The notes below the pieces were generated by a model. That model saw only the letters and a list, made by a program, of their open reading frames with translations. It was not told the DNA's origin and did no database searches. From Flavobacterium sp. 270 (lineage in GTDB: Bacteria > Bacteroidota > Bacteroidia > Flavobacteriales > Flavobacteriaceae), in assembly GCF_004368785.1 (NCBI RefSeq), contig NZ_SODM01000001.1:806001-870000 (forward strand): 64,000 nucleotides of DNA, written 5' to 3'. Made by a program: the position numbers and the translations under genes. Of this stretch, positions 9,012 to 17,202 are shown one piece after another (positions within the stretch are counted from its first letter, which is position 1; each line of letters starts with the position of its first letter).

Positions 9012-9869
9012 TTAAAACGCTTTTAAACTCAAATCCATGTTGTAAACAGAATGTGTTAATGCTCCTGATGAAATATAATTTACACCGCATAACGCATATT
9101 CTCTAATGGTTTTTTCGTTGATGTTTCCCGAAGATTCTGTCTGGCATTTTGTGCCAATTAACTGTACAGCAGTTTTTGTATCTTCATAATTAAAGTTATC
9201 GATCAGGATTCTATGAACGCCGTCGCTCAAAAGGATTTCACGAATTTCATCTAAATCTCTGGCTTCTACAATAATTTTTAAATCCAGATTATTTTCTTTC
9301 AAAAATTCTTTGGTTTTCTTAATCGCCAATGTAATTCCTCCTGCAAAATCAATATGATTGTCTTTTAGCATTACCATATCATAAAGCGCAAAACGATGGT
9401 TTTCGCCACCGCCGATTTTTACAGCCCATTTTTCGGCTACTCTAAAATTTGGCGTTGTTTTACGTGTATCTAATATTTTAGTACCTGTCCCTTCAAGCAA
9501 CTTTGCGTATTGACTTGTTTTTGTGGCAATTGCAGACATACGCTGCATGGTATTAAGAACTACTCTTTCTGATCTTAAAATAGATTGTGAACTTCCCGAA
9601 ACCTCAAAAACAACTTCACCATATTCTACGTGCGTACCGTCTTCGATAAAAGTTTTAATTTTTAAGGAAGGATCTACATATTCAAAAATCATTTTTGCAA
9701 GTGCAACACCTGCAATAACGCCTTGATCTTTTACTAATAATTTAGCTTGACCGTGTGCTTTTTCTGGTATACAAGCTAACGAGCTGTAATCGCCTGAGCC
9801 TACATCTTCGCGAATTGCATTACTAATTAATAATTTTAATTCGGCTTGAAATTGTACTTCGCTAATCAT
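9012..9869 (-). CDS. nadC: Nicotinate-nucleotide pyrophosphorylase (carboxylating)
   Basis: Converts quinolinate and PRPP to nicotinate mononucleotide, CO2 and pyrophosphate in de novo NAD synthesis; cytoplasmic. 285 residues, the normal length. Diagnostic sequences are REDVGSGDYSS near the N-terminus, VVLNTMQRMSAIATKT, ILDTRKTTPNFRVAEKWAV, KIGGGENHRFALYDMVMLKD-N-H, VEARDLDEI, ILIDNF and the C-terminal GVNYISSGALTHS. The quinolinate-contacting Arg, His and Lys residues are in these segments. nadA and nadB are not in the window. A TATTTTTG sequence on the minus strand at 9953-9960 could be its -7 element. Confidence 0.97.
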   Translation of the reverse strand: MISEVQFQAELKLLISNAIREDVGSGDYSSLACIPEKAHGQAKLLVKDQGVIAGVALAKMIFEYVDPSLKIKTFIEDGTHVEYGEVVFEVSGSSQSILRSERVVLNTMQRMSAIATKTSQYAKLLEGTGTKILDTRKTTPNFRVAEKWAVKIGGGENHRFALYDMVMLKDNHIDFAGGITLAIKKTKEFLKENNLDLKIIVEARDLDEIREILLSDGVHRILIDNFNYEDTKTAVQLIGTKCQTESSGNINEKTIREYALCGVNYISSGALTHSVYNMDLSLKAF

Positions 9870-10056
9870 TTTTTATACATTTTATTAAGATGCTAAAATA
9901 GGATATATTTTGTGGATTTAAAAGCTTCGGCACTTCTAAAAATTTTAAAACTCAAAAATACAGTTTAATTATTGAAAGAAAAAACTTAAAAAATAAAAAC
10001 ACCTGCATATTTAAATTTTCATACTAAAACCGACTTTAATTTTAAGAAACATTAAA

Positions 10057-10064
10057 TATCTTTG
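10057..10064 (+). promoter_or_regulatory. -7 promoter element TATCTTTG
   Basis: Exact match to TAnnTTTG, 19 nt before the ATG of the AlkC-like gene. No convincing TTG at -33 was found. Confidence 0.55.
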
Positions 10065-10083
10065 AGGTTCATTAAACAAAATT

Positions 10084-11184
10084 ATGGGACTAATTAAAGA
10101 TATTTACTCGGTTGCTTTTTACGAAAATTTTGGTCAGGCTGTCGCCGAAGTACTTCCGGGATTCAATAAACAAAAGTTTATCGATACCATTTATGAAGGC
10201 GATTTTGCTCAAAAAGAATGGAAAGACCGAATGAAACATACTACTGTTGTCTTGCATCAGTTTATGCCGGAGAATTTTGGCGAAGCCACAGCTGCAATTG
10301 ATAAAATCATTAATAAGCTAAAGAAAAATAAATTTACAGAAGGAAATCTGGCGTTTATCTTTTTTGCCGATTATATCGAAATGTACGGTTTAGACGATTT
10401 TAAAACTTCGGCAAAAGCCTTTGTTTCTATTACACAATTTATTAGCTGTGAGTTTGCCGTTCGTCCGTTCATTTTAAAATACAAAGAAAAAATGATCGAC
10501 GAAATGACAAAATGGTCTTTGCATGAAAGTGCTCATGTACGCCGTTTAGCCAGCGAAGGAAGCCGTTCGAGGTTGCCGTGGGCAGCGGCAATTCCGTTTT
10601 TGAAGAAAGATCCAACTTCGATTTTGCCTATTTTAGAAAATCTAAAAAACGATCCCTCTGAATATGTACGTCGAAGCGTTGCTAATAGTTTGAATGATAT
10701 TGCTAAAGATAACCCCGAAATTGTGCTGGAAATTGCCGGAAAATGGAAAGGTTTGAGTAAAGAAACCGACGGAATTATTAAACACGGATCAAGAACTTTA
10801 TTAAAACAAGGTCATCCCGAAATTCTAAGTCATTATGGTTTAGAAAGTTCTAATATTGAACTTTCTGATTTCGAAATTAAAACGCCTGTTGTAAAAATTG
10901 GAGAATATCTGCAGTTTCAATTCAACCTGAAAAACCTTAATAAAGACCCCAAAACAGTTCGTTTAGAATATGCTGTTCATTATAAAAAAGCAAAAGGACA
11001 TTTAGCAAAAAAAGTATTCAAAATAAGTGAAAAAATCTATCAGCCTAATCAATTAATTAAAGTCGAAAGAAATCAATCTTTCAAAATAATCACAACCCGC
11101 GTTTTTCATACGGGAATTCATGAACTTTCTATTATTATTAATGGAACTGAGAGTGAAAGTTTGAAATTTGAATTGAAAGATTAA
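10084..11184 (+). CDS. AlkC-like DNA alkylation repair protein with C-terminal Ig-like domain
   Basis: HEAT-repeat DNA glycosylase-type protein of the AlkC branch of the AlkC/AlkD superfamily, expected to excise N3-alkylated purines from DNA in the cytoplasm. 366 residues. Residues about 1-255 are all-helical and hold the family sequences WSLHESAHVRRLASEGSRS, RLPWAAAIPFLKKDP, DPSEYVRRSVANSLNDIAKD and HGSRTLLKQGHPEIL. Residues about 260-366 are beta-rich (EIKTPVVKIGEYLQFQF, RVFHTGIHELSIIING) and match the immunoglobulin-like domain known from some AlkC proteins. It is monocistronic: TATCTTTG lies upstream and a long palindrome downstream. Confidence 0.88.
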   Translation: MGLIKDIYSVAFYENFGQAVAEVLPGFNKQKFIDTIYEGDFAQKEWKDRMKHTTVVLHQFMPENFGEATAAIDKIINKLKKNKFTEGNLAFIFFADYIEMYGLDDFKTSAKAFVSITQFISCEFAVRPFILKYKEKMIDEMTKWSLHESAHVRRLASEGSRSRLPWAAAIPFLKKDPTSILPILENLKNDPSEYVRRSVANSLNDIAKDNPEIVLEIAGKWKGLSKETDGIIKHGSRTLLKQGHPEILSHYGLESSNIELSDFEIKTPVVKIGEYLQFQFNLKNLNKDPKTVRLEYAVHYKKAKGHLAKKVFKISEKIYQPNQLIKVERNQSFKIITTRVFHTGIHELSIIINGTESESLKFELKD

Positions 11185-11219
11185 ACACGAATTGCACTAA
11201 TTAGCACAAATTTCTCCAT

Positions 11220-11297
11220 TTTTGTCAGGCTGAGCGAAGTCGAAGCTCTCATGCTGAATCACTTTGCGGGGCTTCGACTTCGCTCAGCCTGACAAAA
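11220..11297. repeat. Palindromic intergenic element, family A
   Basis: Perfect 26-bp inverted repeat: arm 11221-11246 (TTTGTCAGGCTGAGCGAAGT, then CGAAGC) pairs with 11271-11296 across a 24-nt loop. The arms are far more GC-rich than their surroundings. Elements of this type recur in many Flavobacterium genomes and could also terminate transcription of the AlkC-like gene. Confidence 0.85.
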
Positions 11298-11420
11298 CTA
11301 GACTTTACTTTACAATAACATAAATGAATTGCATACTCATTCCTTTTTCTTACTTTTATAGTTAATACCAAAAATAAAATTTGTTAATCTAAATTAAGTT
11401 ACAAATTTCCATCACAACTG

Positions 11421-11428
11421 TAATTTTG
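11421..11428 (+). promoter_or_regulatory. -7 promoter element TAATTTTG
   Basis: Matches TAnnTTTG and lies 20 nt before the start codon of the pirin gene, the first gene of a three-gene operon. Confidence 0.5.
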
Positions 11429-11448
11429 TTTCAACTAAAAAATACCAC

Positions 11449-12330
11449 ATGTCAAACATCAGTTTAATAATCGAAGAACGCGCCGCTAATATTGGCAATT
11501 TTATGGTAGGGAGATTACTTCCCTTTCGTGAAAAAAGAGCCGTTGGACCCTTTGTATTTATCGATCATATGGGACCTGCACATTTGAGTGACCATGAAAA
11601 CATGGATGTGCCCCCACATCCGCATATCGGACTTTCTACTCTTACTTTTTTATTTGAAGGAAGCATTATGCACCGTGATAGTTTGGGAACAGAATTAGAA
11701 ATAAAACCTGGCGCTGTAAACTGGATGACGGCTGGAAAAGGAATTGTACATTCTGAAAGAACGCCAGAATATTTAAGACATTCTGATAAAATGCTTCACG
11801 GACTTCAGATTTGGGTTGCGCTTCCGAAAGAATTAGAACAAATGGATCCGAATTTTGCTCATGTTGAAGCATCTGATATTCCGCATTGGGAAGAAAATGG
11901 CGTTTCTTATAAATTAATTGCCGGAGAAGCTTTTGGCAGAAAATCGCCAGTTCCTGTTTATAGTCCGTTATATTTCATTGAAATAAAAAGCGAAACGACT
12001 CAAAAAATCAATATCGGAAAAGATTTATTTGGAGAAAGCGGTTTGTATATTTTGGAAGGAAGCATTAAAAGTGGTGAACATACTTACGACCCAAAACAAA
12101 TCCTGATTACCAACGACAGCACTTTATGTGAGTTTGAAATTACAGCAAATTCTACCGTTTATATTTTTGGAGGAACTCCGTTTCCGGAAGAACATTTTAT
12201 CTTTTGGAATTTTGTTTCTTCTGATAAAGAATTAATCGAAAAAGCCAAAAGAGACTGGACAGCACAAACATTCCCAAAAGTTCCGGGAGAAACCGAATTT
12301 GTACCATTACCTGAACCAAGAATCAAATAA
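11449..12330 (+). CDS. Pirin family protein
   Basis: Bicupin protein of 293 residues. Residues about 20-140 form the N-terminal pirin domain, with metal-ligand histidines in DVPPHPHIGLSTLTFLFEG and in KGIVHSERTPE, and the typical GAVNWMTAGKG and GLQIWVALP. The C-terminal cupin follows (about 175-290, GESGLYILEGSIKSGEH, IFGGTPFPEEHFIFWNFVSS). Bacterial pirins have been linked to quercetin dioxygenase activity or redox regulation; the role here is not known. The OsmC-like gene begins 2 nt after the stop and a GNAT gene follows, suggesting an oxidative-stress or housekeeping operon. Confidence 0.95.
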   Translation: MSNISLIIEERAANIGNFMVGRLLPFREKRAVGPFVFIDHMGPAHLSDHENMDVPPHPHIGLSTLTFLFEGSIMHRDSLGTELEIKPGAVNWMTAGKGIVHSERTPEYLRHSDKMLHGLQIWVALPKELEQMDPNFAHVEASDIPHWEENGVSYKLIAGEAFGRKSPVPVYSPLYFIEIKSETTQKINIGKDLFGESGLYILEGSIKSGEHTYDPKQILITNDSTLCEFEITANSTVYIFGGTPFPEEHFIFWNFVSSDKELIEKAKRDWTAQTFPKVPGETEFVPLPEPRIK

Positions 12331-12332
12331 CT

Positions 12333-12728
12333 ATGGATACTATAGCAGCACAAATTGACACGCGATTATATCGCACCGAAATAAAATCAGCAAGTGGCAA
12401 TATCCTAATTGCAGATGAACCTCAGGAAATTGGCGGTAAAAATTTAGGTCTAAATCCGACAGAACTTTTAGCAGCTTCATTGGCTTCCTGCACAGTAATA
12501 ACTTTACGAATGTACATTAATCGTAAACAATGGGAAGTCTCTGAGATAAACGTAAAAATTGATTTTGAAAGAGATTCTGAACGAAGTGTATCGGTATTTA
12601 CAAGAAAAATAGAAGTAATTGGCGAGGTCGATGAAACGCAAAGACAGCGATTAGAGGTAATTGCGAACAGTTGCCCAATACATAAAACACTAACACATTC
12701 AATAGAAATTAAAACTACATTAATATAA
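12333..12728 (+). CDS. OsmC family peroxiredoxin-like protein
   Basis: Small cytoplasmic protein of 131 residues. The first conserved cysteine is in LLAASLASCTVITLRMYI and the second is in VIANSCPIHKTLTHSI; together they form the thiol pair used by OsmC/Ohr proteins to reduce organic hydroperoxides. The order and spacing fit the YhfA/OsmC branch better than Ohr. It starts 2 nt after the pirin stop and ends 6 nt before the next gene, so it is translated from the same mRNA. Confidence 0.93.
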   Translation: MDTIAAQIDTRLYRTEIKSASGNILIADEPQEIGGKNLGLNPTELLAASLASCTVITLRMYINRKQWEVSEINVKIDFERDSERSVSVFTRKIEVIGEVDETQRQRLEVIANSCPIHKTLTHSIEIKTTLI

Positions 12729-12734
12729 TAATCA

Positions 12735-13019
12735 ATGGAAATTCAACAAATAAACGATACCAGAAAAGGCTATTTTGAGGCTGTAGAAGACGGAAAAGAA
12801 GCTGGCAAAATGACTTATACCTGGGCCGGAGATTCTAAATTTATTATAGATCACACAGAAGTCAGTGATGAATTTGGAGGAAAAGGTGTTGGTAAAAAAC
12901 TTTTGATGGCCGTTGTAGATTATGCCAGAACAAATAACGTAAAAATAATTCCGCTTTGTCCTTTTGCAAAAAGTGTTTTTGATAAGGTTGAAGATATACG
13001 AGATGTACTTTCTTCTTAA
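12735..13019 (+). CDS. GNAT-fold N-acetyltransferase (YjdJ/GTP-binding-like small type)
   Basis: 94-residue acetyltransferase of the short single-domain GNAT group. It reads AGKMTYTWAGDSKFIIDHTE, then the acetyl-CoA-binding motif VSDEFGGKGVGKKLLMAVVD, then KIIPLCPFAKSVFDK. The Cys-Pro-Phe-Ala motif is typical of this small family. The substrate is unknown. It is last in the pirin-OsmC-GNAT operon and a terminator follows 40 nt later. Confidence 0.92.
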   Translation: MEIQQINDTRKGYFEAVEDGKEAGKMTYTWAGDSKFIIDHTEVSDEFGGKGVGKKLLMAVVDYARTNNVKIIPLCPFAKSVFDKVEDIRDVLSS

Positions 13020-13058
13020 GAAACAGAGGTTCAGAGGCTTTTTACTTACTATAATAGA

Positions 13059-13084
13059 GACGCACAGATGTGCGTCTTTTTTTA
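13059..13084 (+). terminator. Rho-independent terminator after the GNAT gene
   Basis: The hairpin GACGCACAGATGTGCGTC is followed by an uninterrupted run of T. It closes the pirin-OsmC-GNAT operon. Confidence 0.9.
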
Positions 13085-13099
13085 TCTCTTTAATTATTA

Positions 13100-13180
13100 A
13101 GGATGCTCTCTTTGAACCTAACCTTTGAACCTCTGAACCTTTGAAGCTCTGACACTCTGAAGCTTTGAAGCTTTAACAAA
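13100..13180. repeat. Heptamer-like intergenic word repeats
   Basis: Variants of CTTTGAA/CTCTGAA recur about every 7-8 nt (for example CCTTTGAACCTCTGAACC, then TTTGAAGCTCTGACACTCTG). The function is unknown and no ORF is present. Confidence 0.55.
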
Positions 13181-13206
13181 AATTTTCAAATCTCCTCTAA
13201 AACTCT

Positions 13207-13214
13207 TACATTTG
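13207..13214 (+). promoter_or_regulatory. -7 promoter element TACATTTG
   Basis: Matches TAnnTTTG and lies 21 nt before the ATG of the adenosine deaminase gene. Confidence 0.6.
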
Positions 13215-13235
13215 CATGTAATTTAAACCTAGACT

Positions 13236-14651
13236 ATGACAAGGATAATTACATTTTTCTGTTTTTTTATTGCTCAAATTGGCTTTTCTCAAACGGCTGC
13301 GACATATTTAGAAAAAATTAGAAACAACGAAGCACTTTCTACTGCTTTTTTTCAACAAATGCCTAAAGGAGGCGATTTACACCACCATTTTTCAGGATCT
13401 GTTTACGCAGAACCTCTTCTGGAAAGAGCTATTGCAGAAGACTTTTATCTGAATTTAGAATCTATGGCAGTTTCTAAAACCAAACCAGCAAAAGGCAATT
13501 GGGAAACTTTTTCTTCGCTTAAAAATAACGGAAAACTAGATTTTTACAAACAACAGGTTATGCAAACGTGGTCTGCAAAAGATTACAACGGATCTGTTCC
13601 TTCTGATGATTTGTTTTTTGATTCTTTCCAGAAATTCGAAACCACTATCGCAGGTCATTTTGCTGAAGGTTTAATCGAATTAAAAAAACGCGCCATTGCC
13701 GAAAATGTAAGTTATATCGAAACACAATTATCTACAATTCCCTGCGATATGAATGTTTCTGATTTAAGTGATTTCAATACAAAACTTCGCCAAACAGAAA
13801 CACAAAAAGACGAAAAAGCGGCTTTTAAACTTTTAGATGAATTGTACAAATCTTTACAGCAAAAAGACGCTAAAAAATACGCCGAAGATTTCAACACCAA
13901 CTTTATAGCAAAACTGCACAAAGATCTTAAAATGGACGACGATCGTTTTACGATGCGTTATCAAAATTTTGTGCTTCGTTTTATGGAACCGGTAGATTTA
14001 TTCAAAAATCTAGTGATTGCTTTTATCTCAGCAAACGACAGCAAATTGGTTGCCGGGGTAAATATTGTTTCTCCCGAACATGGCGATAATTCTATGAAAG
14101 ATTATTGGCTGCACATGATTATGTTTAAATACTGTCATGCAAAATACAGCGACGTAAAATATACGCTTCATGCGGGCGAATTAACTTTAGGATTGGTACA
14201 ACCGGAAGAATTAACATGGCACATAAATTCGGCTATATATATTGCCGGTGCTAATAGAATTGGACACGGAGTTGATATTGCTTACGAAGCTAATTCATAT
14301 GATTTATTACGTTATATGACAAAAAATAATATTCCGATTGAGATCAATTTAGCTAGCAATGAATTTATATTGAAAGTAAAAGAAAACAGACATCCATTTT
14401 CGCTTTATAAAGAGTTTAACGTGCCAATTGTAATCAGTACAGACGACGCCGGAATTCTGAGAACCAATATGACAGAACAATATGTTTTACTGGCAAAAAG
14501 ATATCCTGATGTAACTTACGAAACGATTAAAAAATACGTTTACAACAGTATAAATTACAGTTTTATTAAAGATGAATCTGTAAAAAAACAACTTTTGAAA
14601 GATTTGGATAATCATTTTAAAACTTTTGAGACAAAATTCTCTAACAATTAA
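13236..14651 (+). CDS. Secreted adenosine deaminase family protein
   Basis: Zinc-dependent amidohydrolase that deaminates adenosine or related purines. 471 residues. A signal peptide (about 1-18, ending IGFSQ) shows export, unlike the cytoplasmic Add enzyme. The first metal site is in MPKGGDLHHHFSGSVYAEPL, the zinc His/Glu pair in YTLHAGELTLG, the general base region in RIGHGVDIAYE, and the final metal Asp in VISTDDAGI. The N-terminal domain between residues 45 and 250 is longer than in E. coli Add and recalls the ADGF/CECR1 group. It probably acts in the periplasm in nucleoside scavenging. It is transcribed alone. Confidence 0.92.
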   Translation: MTRIITFFCFFIAQIGFSQTAATYLEKIRNNEALSTAFFQQMPKGGDLHHHFSGSVYAEPLLERAIAEDFYLNLESMAVSKTKPAKGNWETFSSLKNNGKLDFYKQQVMQTWSAKDYNGSVPSDDLFFDSFQKFETTIAGHFAEGLIELKKRAIAENVSYIETQLSTIPCDMNVSDLSDFNTKLRQTETQKDEKAAFKLLDELYKSLQQKDAKKYAEDFNTNFIAKLHKDLKMDDDRFTMRYQNFVLRFMEPVDLFKNLVIAFISANDSKLVAGVNIVSPEHGDNSMKDYWLHMIMFKYCHAKYSDVKYTLHAGELTLGLVQPEELTWHINSAIYIAGANRIGHGVDIAYEANSYDLLRYMTKNNIPIEINLASNEFILKVKENRHPFSLYKEFNVPIVISTDDAGILRTNMTEQYVLLAKRYPDVTYETIKKYVYNSINYSFIKDESVKKQLLKDLDNHFKTFETKFSNN

Positions 14652-14662
14652 AAAATCAGCTG

Positions 14663-14714
14663 AATCTGCTAAATCTGCGAGAGAAAAATATAGTTCCCGC
14701 AGATTTAGCAGATT
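14663..14714. repeat. Palindromic intergenic element, family B
   Basis: Perfect 17-bp inverted repeat (AATCTGCTAAATCTGCG at 14663-14679 with its complement at 14698-14714), 11 nt after the adenosine deaminase stop. It may double as a terminator, although no T-run follows. Confidence 0.75.
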
Positions 14715-14739
14715 TGGCAGATATTTCAAATAAGATTAT

Positions 14740-15054
14740 ATGATTCTGGAAGCTGCTTTTCTTTATGTAAAACCTGATTTGGCACATCAATTTGAAAATG
14801 ACTTTGCCAAAGCAAGTCAGTATATTTCGTCTATCGATGGTTATTTAGGGCATCGTTTAGAAAAATGTCTTGAAGTTGAAAACAAATATCTTTTATTGGT
14901 TGATTGGAATACGCTCGAAGACCATACAGTTGGTTTCAGAACTTCTTCCGAATATTTAGAATGGAAAAAGCTTTTACATCATTATTACGAACCTTTTCCT
15001 GTTGTAGAGCATTTTGAAACCGTTTTTGAAAATAAAAAAAAGCACACAGATTAG
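14740..15054 (+). CDS. Antibiotic biosynthesis monooxygenase (ABM) domain protein
   Basis: 104-residue single-domain dimeric alpha/beta-barrel protein of the ABM fold. It reads MILEAAFLYVKPDLAHQFEN, then SIDGYLGHRLEKCLEVENKY, LLLVDWNTLEDHTVGFRTS, and EWKKLLHHYYEPFPVVEHFE, the usual order of strands and helices. The family includes small-molecule monooxygenases and heme-degrading enzymes, but no substrate can be assigned. It lies between two repeat-rich spacers, ahead of rlmH. Confidence 0.85.
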   Translation: MILEAAFLYVKPDLAHQFENDFAKASQYISSIDGYLGHRLEKCLEVENKYLLLVDWNTLEDHTVGFRTSSEYLEWKKLLHHYYEPFPVVEHFETVFENKKKHTD

Positions 15055-15172
15055 ATCGATTAAACGGATTGGCACAGATTTCTTTAAGTATTAATTCGTG
15101 AAAATTCGTGTAATTCGTGGCAAAAAAATAATCCGTGTTAATCCATAAAATCTGTGGCAAAAAAACAAAACA
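15055..15172. repeat. Word-repeat spacer between ABM gene and rlmH
   Basis: The spacer contains repeated words such as AATTCGTGAAAATTCGTGTA and CTGTGGCAAAAAA/CGTGGCAAAAAAA, and an imperfect inverted pair CACAGATT/ATCTGTGG. It is typical Flavobacterium intergenic filler. Confidence 0.5.
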
Positions 15173-15646
15173 ATGAATATCAAACTTATCGCCATTGGCA
15201 AAACAGACAATAAAGCTTTACAAACTTTAATCGACGATTATACGAAGCGTTTGTCTTTTTATATCAAATTTGATTTGGAGATTATTCCTGACATTAAAAA
15301 CGTTAAGAATTTATCTGAAAGTCAGCAAAAAGAAAAAGAAGGCGAATTGATTCTTTCGAAACTTACGCCAACCGATCAATTGATTTTGTTGGATGAAAAT
15401 GGAAAAAACTTCTCGAGCGTTGGTTTTTCTGAAGAACTGCAAAAGAAAATGAATTCGGGTATTAAAACCCTGGTTTTTGTAATCGGCGGACCTTACGGAT
15501 TTTCGGATACGGTTTATAGTAAAGCGCAAGGGAAAATTTCGCTTTCGCTAATGACGTTTTCACATCAAATGGTACGTTTATTTTTTATCGAACAATTGTA
15601 CCGCGGATTTACTATTTTAAGAAATGAACCTTATCATCATCAGTAA
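15173..15646 (+). CDS. rlmH: 23S rRNA (pseudouridine1915-N3)-methyltransferase
   Basis: SPOUT-class methyltransferase that modifies pseudouridine 1915 of 23S rRNA in the 70S ribosome. 157 residues, the standard size. It begins MNIKLIAIGKTDNKALQTLI, has the SAM-binding knot sequences LILLDENGK and LVFVIGGPYGF, and ends with the conserved MTFSHQMVRLFFIEQLYRGF and RNEPYHHQ tail that contacts the A site. Confidence 0.98.
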   Translation: MNIKLIAIGKTDNKALQTLIDDYTKRLSFYIKFDLEIIPDIKNVKNLSESQQKEKEGELILSKLTPTDQLILLDENGKNFSSVGFSEELQKKMNSGIKTLVFVIGGPYGFSDTVYSKAQGKISLSLMTFSHQMVRLFFIEQLYRGFTILRNEPYHHQ

Positions 15647-15733
15647 AGATTTTGTTTCAGGTTTTCTTTGTTTTAGGTTTTAGGTTATTAGCCGCAAAGA
15701 CGCTAAGTCGCAAAGCTTACTTTAAAATTAAGT

Positions 15734-17185
15734 TTACAAGATAAATTCTACTGGAAGTCTATCAAGATTGTAAGTCACATGTTTATGCAGTAAAATTTTA
15801 TATTGAAGATATTCTTCGTAACTCATATTCTTATCAAATACAAATACTAAATCTGGTACTTTATTAAATTTTATACTGTAAAATTGCTTTAATATTTCTG
15901 ATATTTTTATTTCCACATTTCCCATAAAAACCTGTTTTTTACCTTTCGTAAAGTAAACCACAAAATTTTCTTTATTTGGTCTTTCCATTTTATAATACAC
16001 TTTCGTGAAAGGAACAAAAGCTAAATTCTTTCCGATTGAATCGGCATACGAATAATAGTTTTCAGCTTTTTCGTTTTTGTGTGCTTTTTCGGCGCGCTTT
16101 TTTTCCTGTAGTTTTATCACTTCCGGAATTACTAATTTTAGCGGTAAACGTTTATCAATATTAAAAATCCAATTGGTAGAAATGATGCTGTTTTTTCGGT
16201 TTACCTCTGCAATAGTATCTTTGCCATCGATTTTAAAAAAGATATAAATCGGCGAAAGATCTTCTACGTTTTTAACGATTGAAACGTTTGATTTTGGTAA
16301 TAAAACGTCTTCTTTTTTTCCGCAGGAAACAAGAAGAGAAATAACCAACAGAATGCTGAAAAATTTTAGTTTAAACAATTTGAAACTGAATATAGTAATA
16401 AAAAACAGAACACTTCCAAATACAAGTATTCCTAAAAAAGCATCAATTAAATAACTTAAAATTTCTGTTACGGTATAATATTTAAAAATCAAACCCGGAA
16501 CTTTCCAAACTACTAAAAATGCGGGAAGAAACATCAGGATAATAGTTCCTGTTTTTTTTATTTTAGAATCAGAATCAGAAAAATTGAATCTCAAGAAATT
16601 GCAAAAATTATCAATTACAGAACAAAACAGTAATACACACAAAATCAAAAAGTAACTAAAAAGAATAACATTGTTTTCATCAATATAAATATATTTATTA
16701 CTTAATATTTTTAATTGTAATACATCTTTGTCAGTACCAAACATAGCTTGTAAAGCTGCTTTCAAATAAGTAAAAACATAATCTATACTCCATAAATTAT
16801 TTTGATATTTTAATATCATAAACGAACAAATAATACCAATAGAGCATATAATTGTAGGAACGAATAGAATTATTATTTTTTTATATAATCTCTTAGTAAA
16901 AAAAGCAAAAGGCAAATCTTGTTCTGCAATAGCACGCTGCTCTTCTATTTCTGAAGTTTTCCCAAATATATTTATAAAAGAACTAGTCGGAAGCCATCCC
17001 AAAATAAAATTAGTTTCTCCGATTTTTTTAGTGTACAGAGAAAATCTTGGGCTTACAAAAATTGAAAATTCTAAAACTCTAATCCTAAATATAGAACATA
17101 GTAATAGATATAAAGAATTACACAAAAACATAAATAAAACAATTAAAAAACCTAGAATTACCAATTTGAAATTAAATAGATTCAT
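15734..17185 (-). CDS. Membrane protein of unknown function with RseP-like N-terminus and ExbD-like tail
   Basis: I do not recognise this as a known gene. 483 residues in one uninterrupted frame. Residues 5-30 are a membrane helix. Residues 42-76 (FVSPRFSLYTKKIGETNF, then ILGWLPTSSFINIFGK) resemble the region after the first helix of site-2 proteases such as RseP, but no HExxH zinc motif is present. Further membrane segments lie near 104-125, 170-195, 212-228 and 245-290. Residues 281-289 read VISLLVSCG, a lipobox-like sequence in mid-protein. The soluble part 290-483 ends with KVPDLVFVFDKNMSYEEYLQ, which recalls ExbD/TolR periplasmic domains. A fusion of a degenerate M50-like part and a lipoprotein-like part is possible. 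It ends next to rlmH and starts 18 nt before folP's stop on the same strand. Confidence 0.7.
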   Translation of the reverse strand: MNLFNFKLVILGFLIVLFMFLCNSLYLLLCSIFRIRVLEFSIFVSPRFSLYTKKIGETNFILGWLPTSSFINIFGKTSEIEEQRAIAEQDLPFAFFTKRLYKKIIILFVPTIICSIGIICSFMILKYQNNLWSIDYVFTYLKAALQAMFGTDKDVLQLKILSNKYIYIDENNVILFSYFLILCVLLFCSVIDNFCNFLRFNFSDSDSKIKKTGTIILMFLPAFLVVWKVPGLIFKYYTVTEILSYLIDAFLGILVFGSVLFFITIFSFKLFKLKFFSILLVISLLVSCGKKEDVLLPKSNVSIVKNVEDLSPIYIFFKIDGKDTIAEVNRKNSIISTNWIFNIDKRLPLKLVIPEVIKLQEKKRAEKAHKNEKAENYYSYADSIGKNLAFVPFTKVYYKMERPNKENFVVYFTKGKKQVFMGNVEIKISEILKQFYSIKFNKVPDLVFVFDKNMSYEEYLQYKILLHKHVTYNLDRLPVEFIL

Positions 17186-17202
17186 AAAAATTAAATGTTT
17201 TA

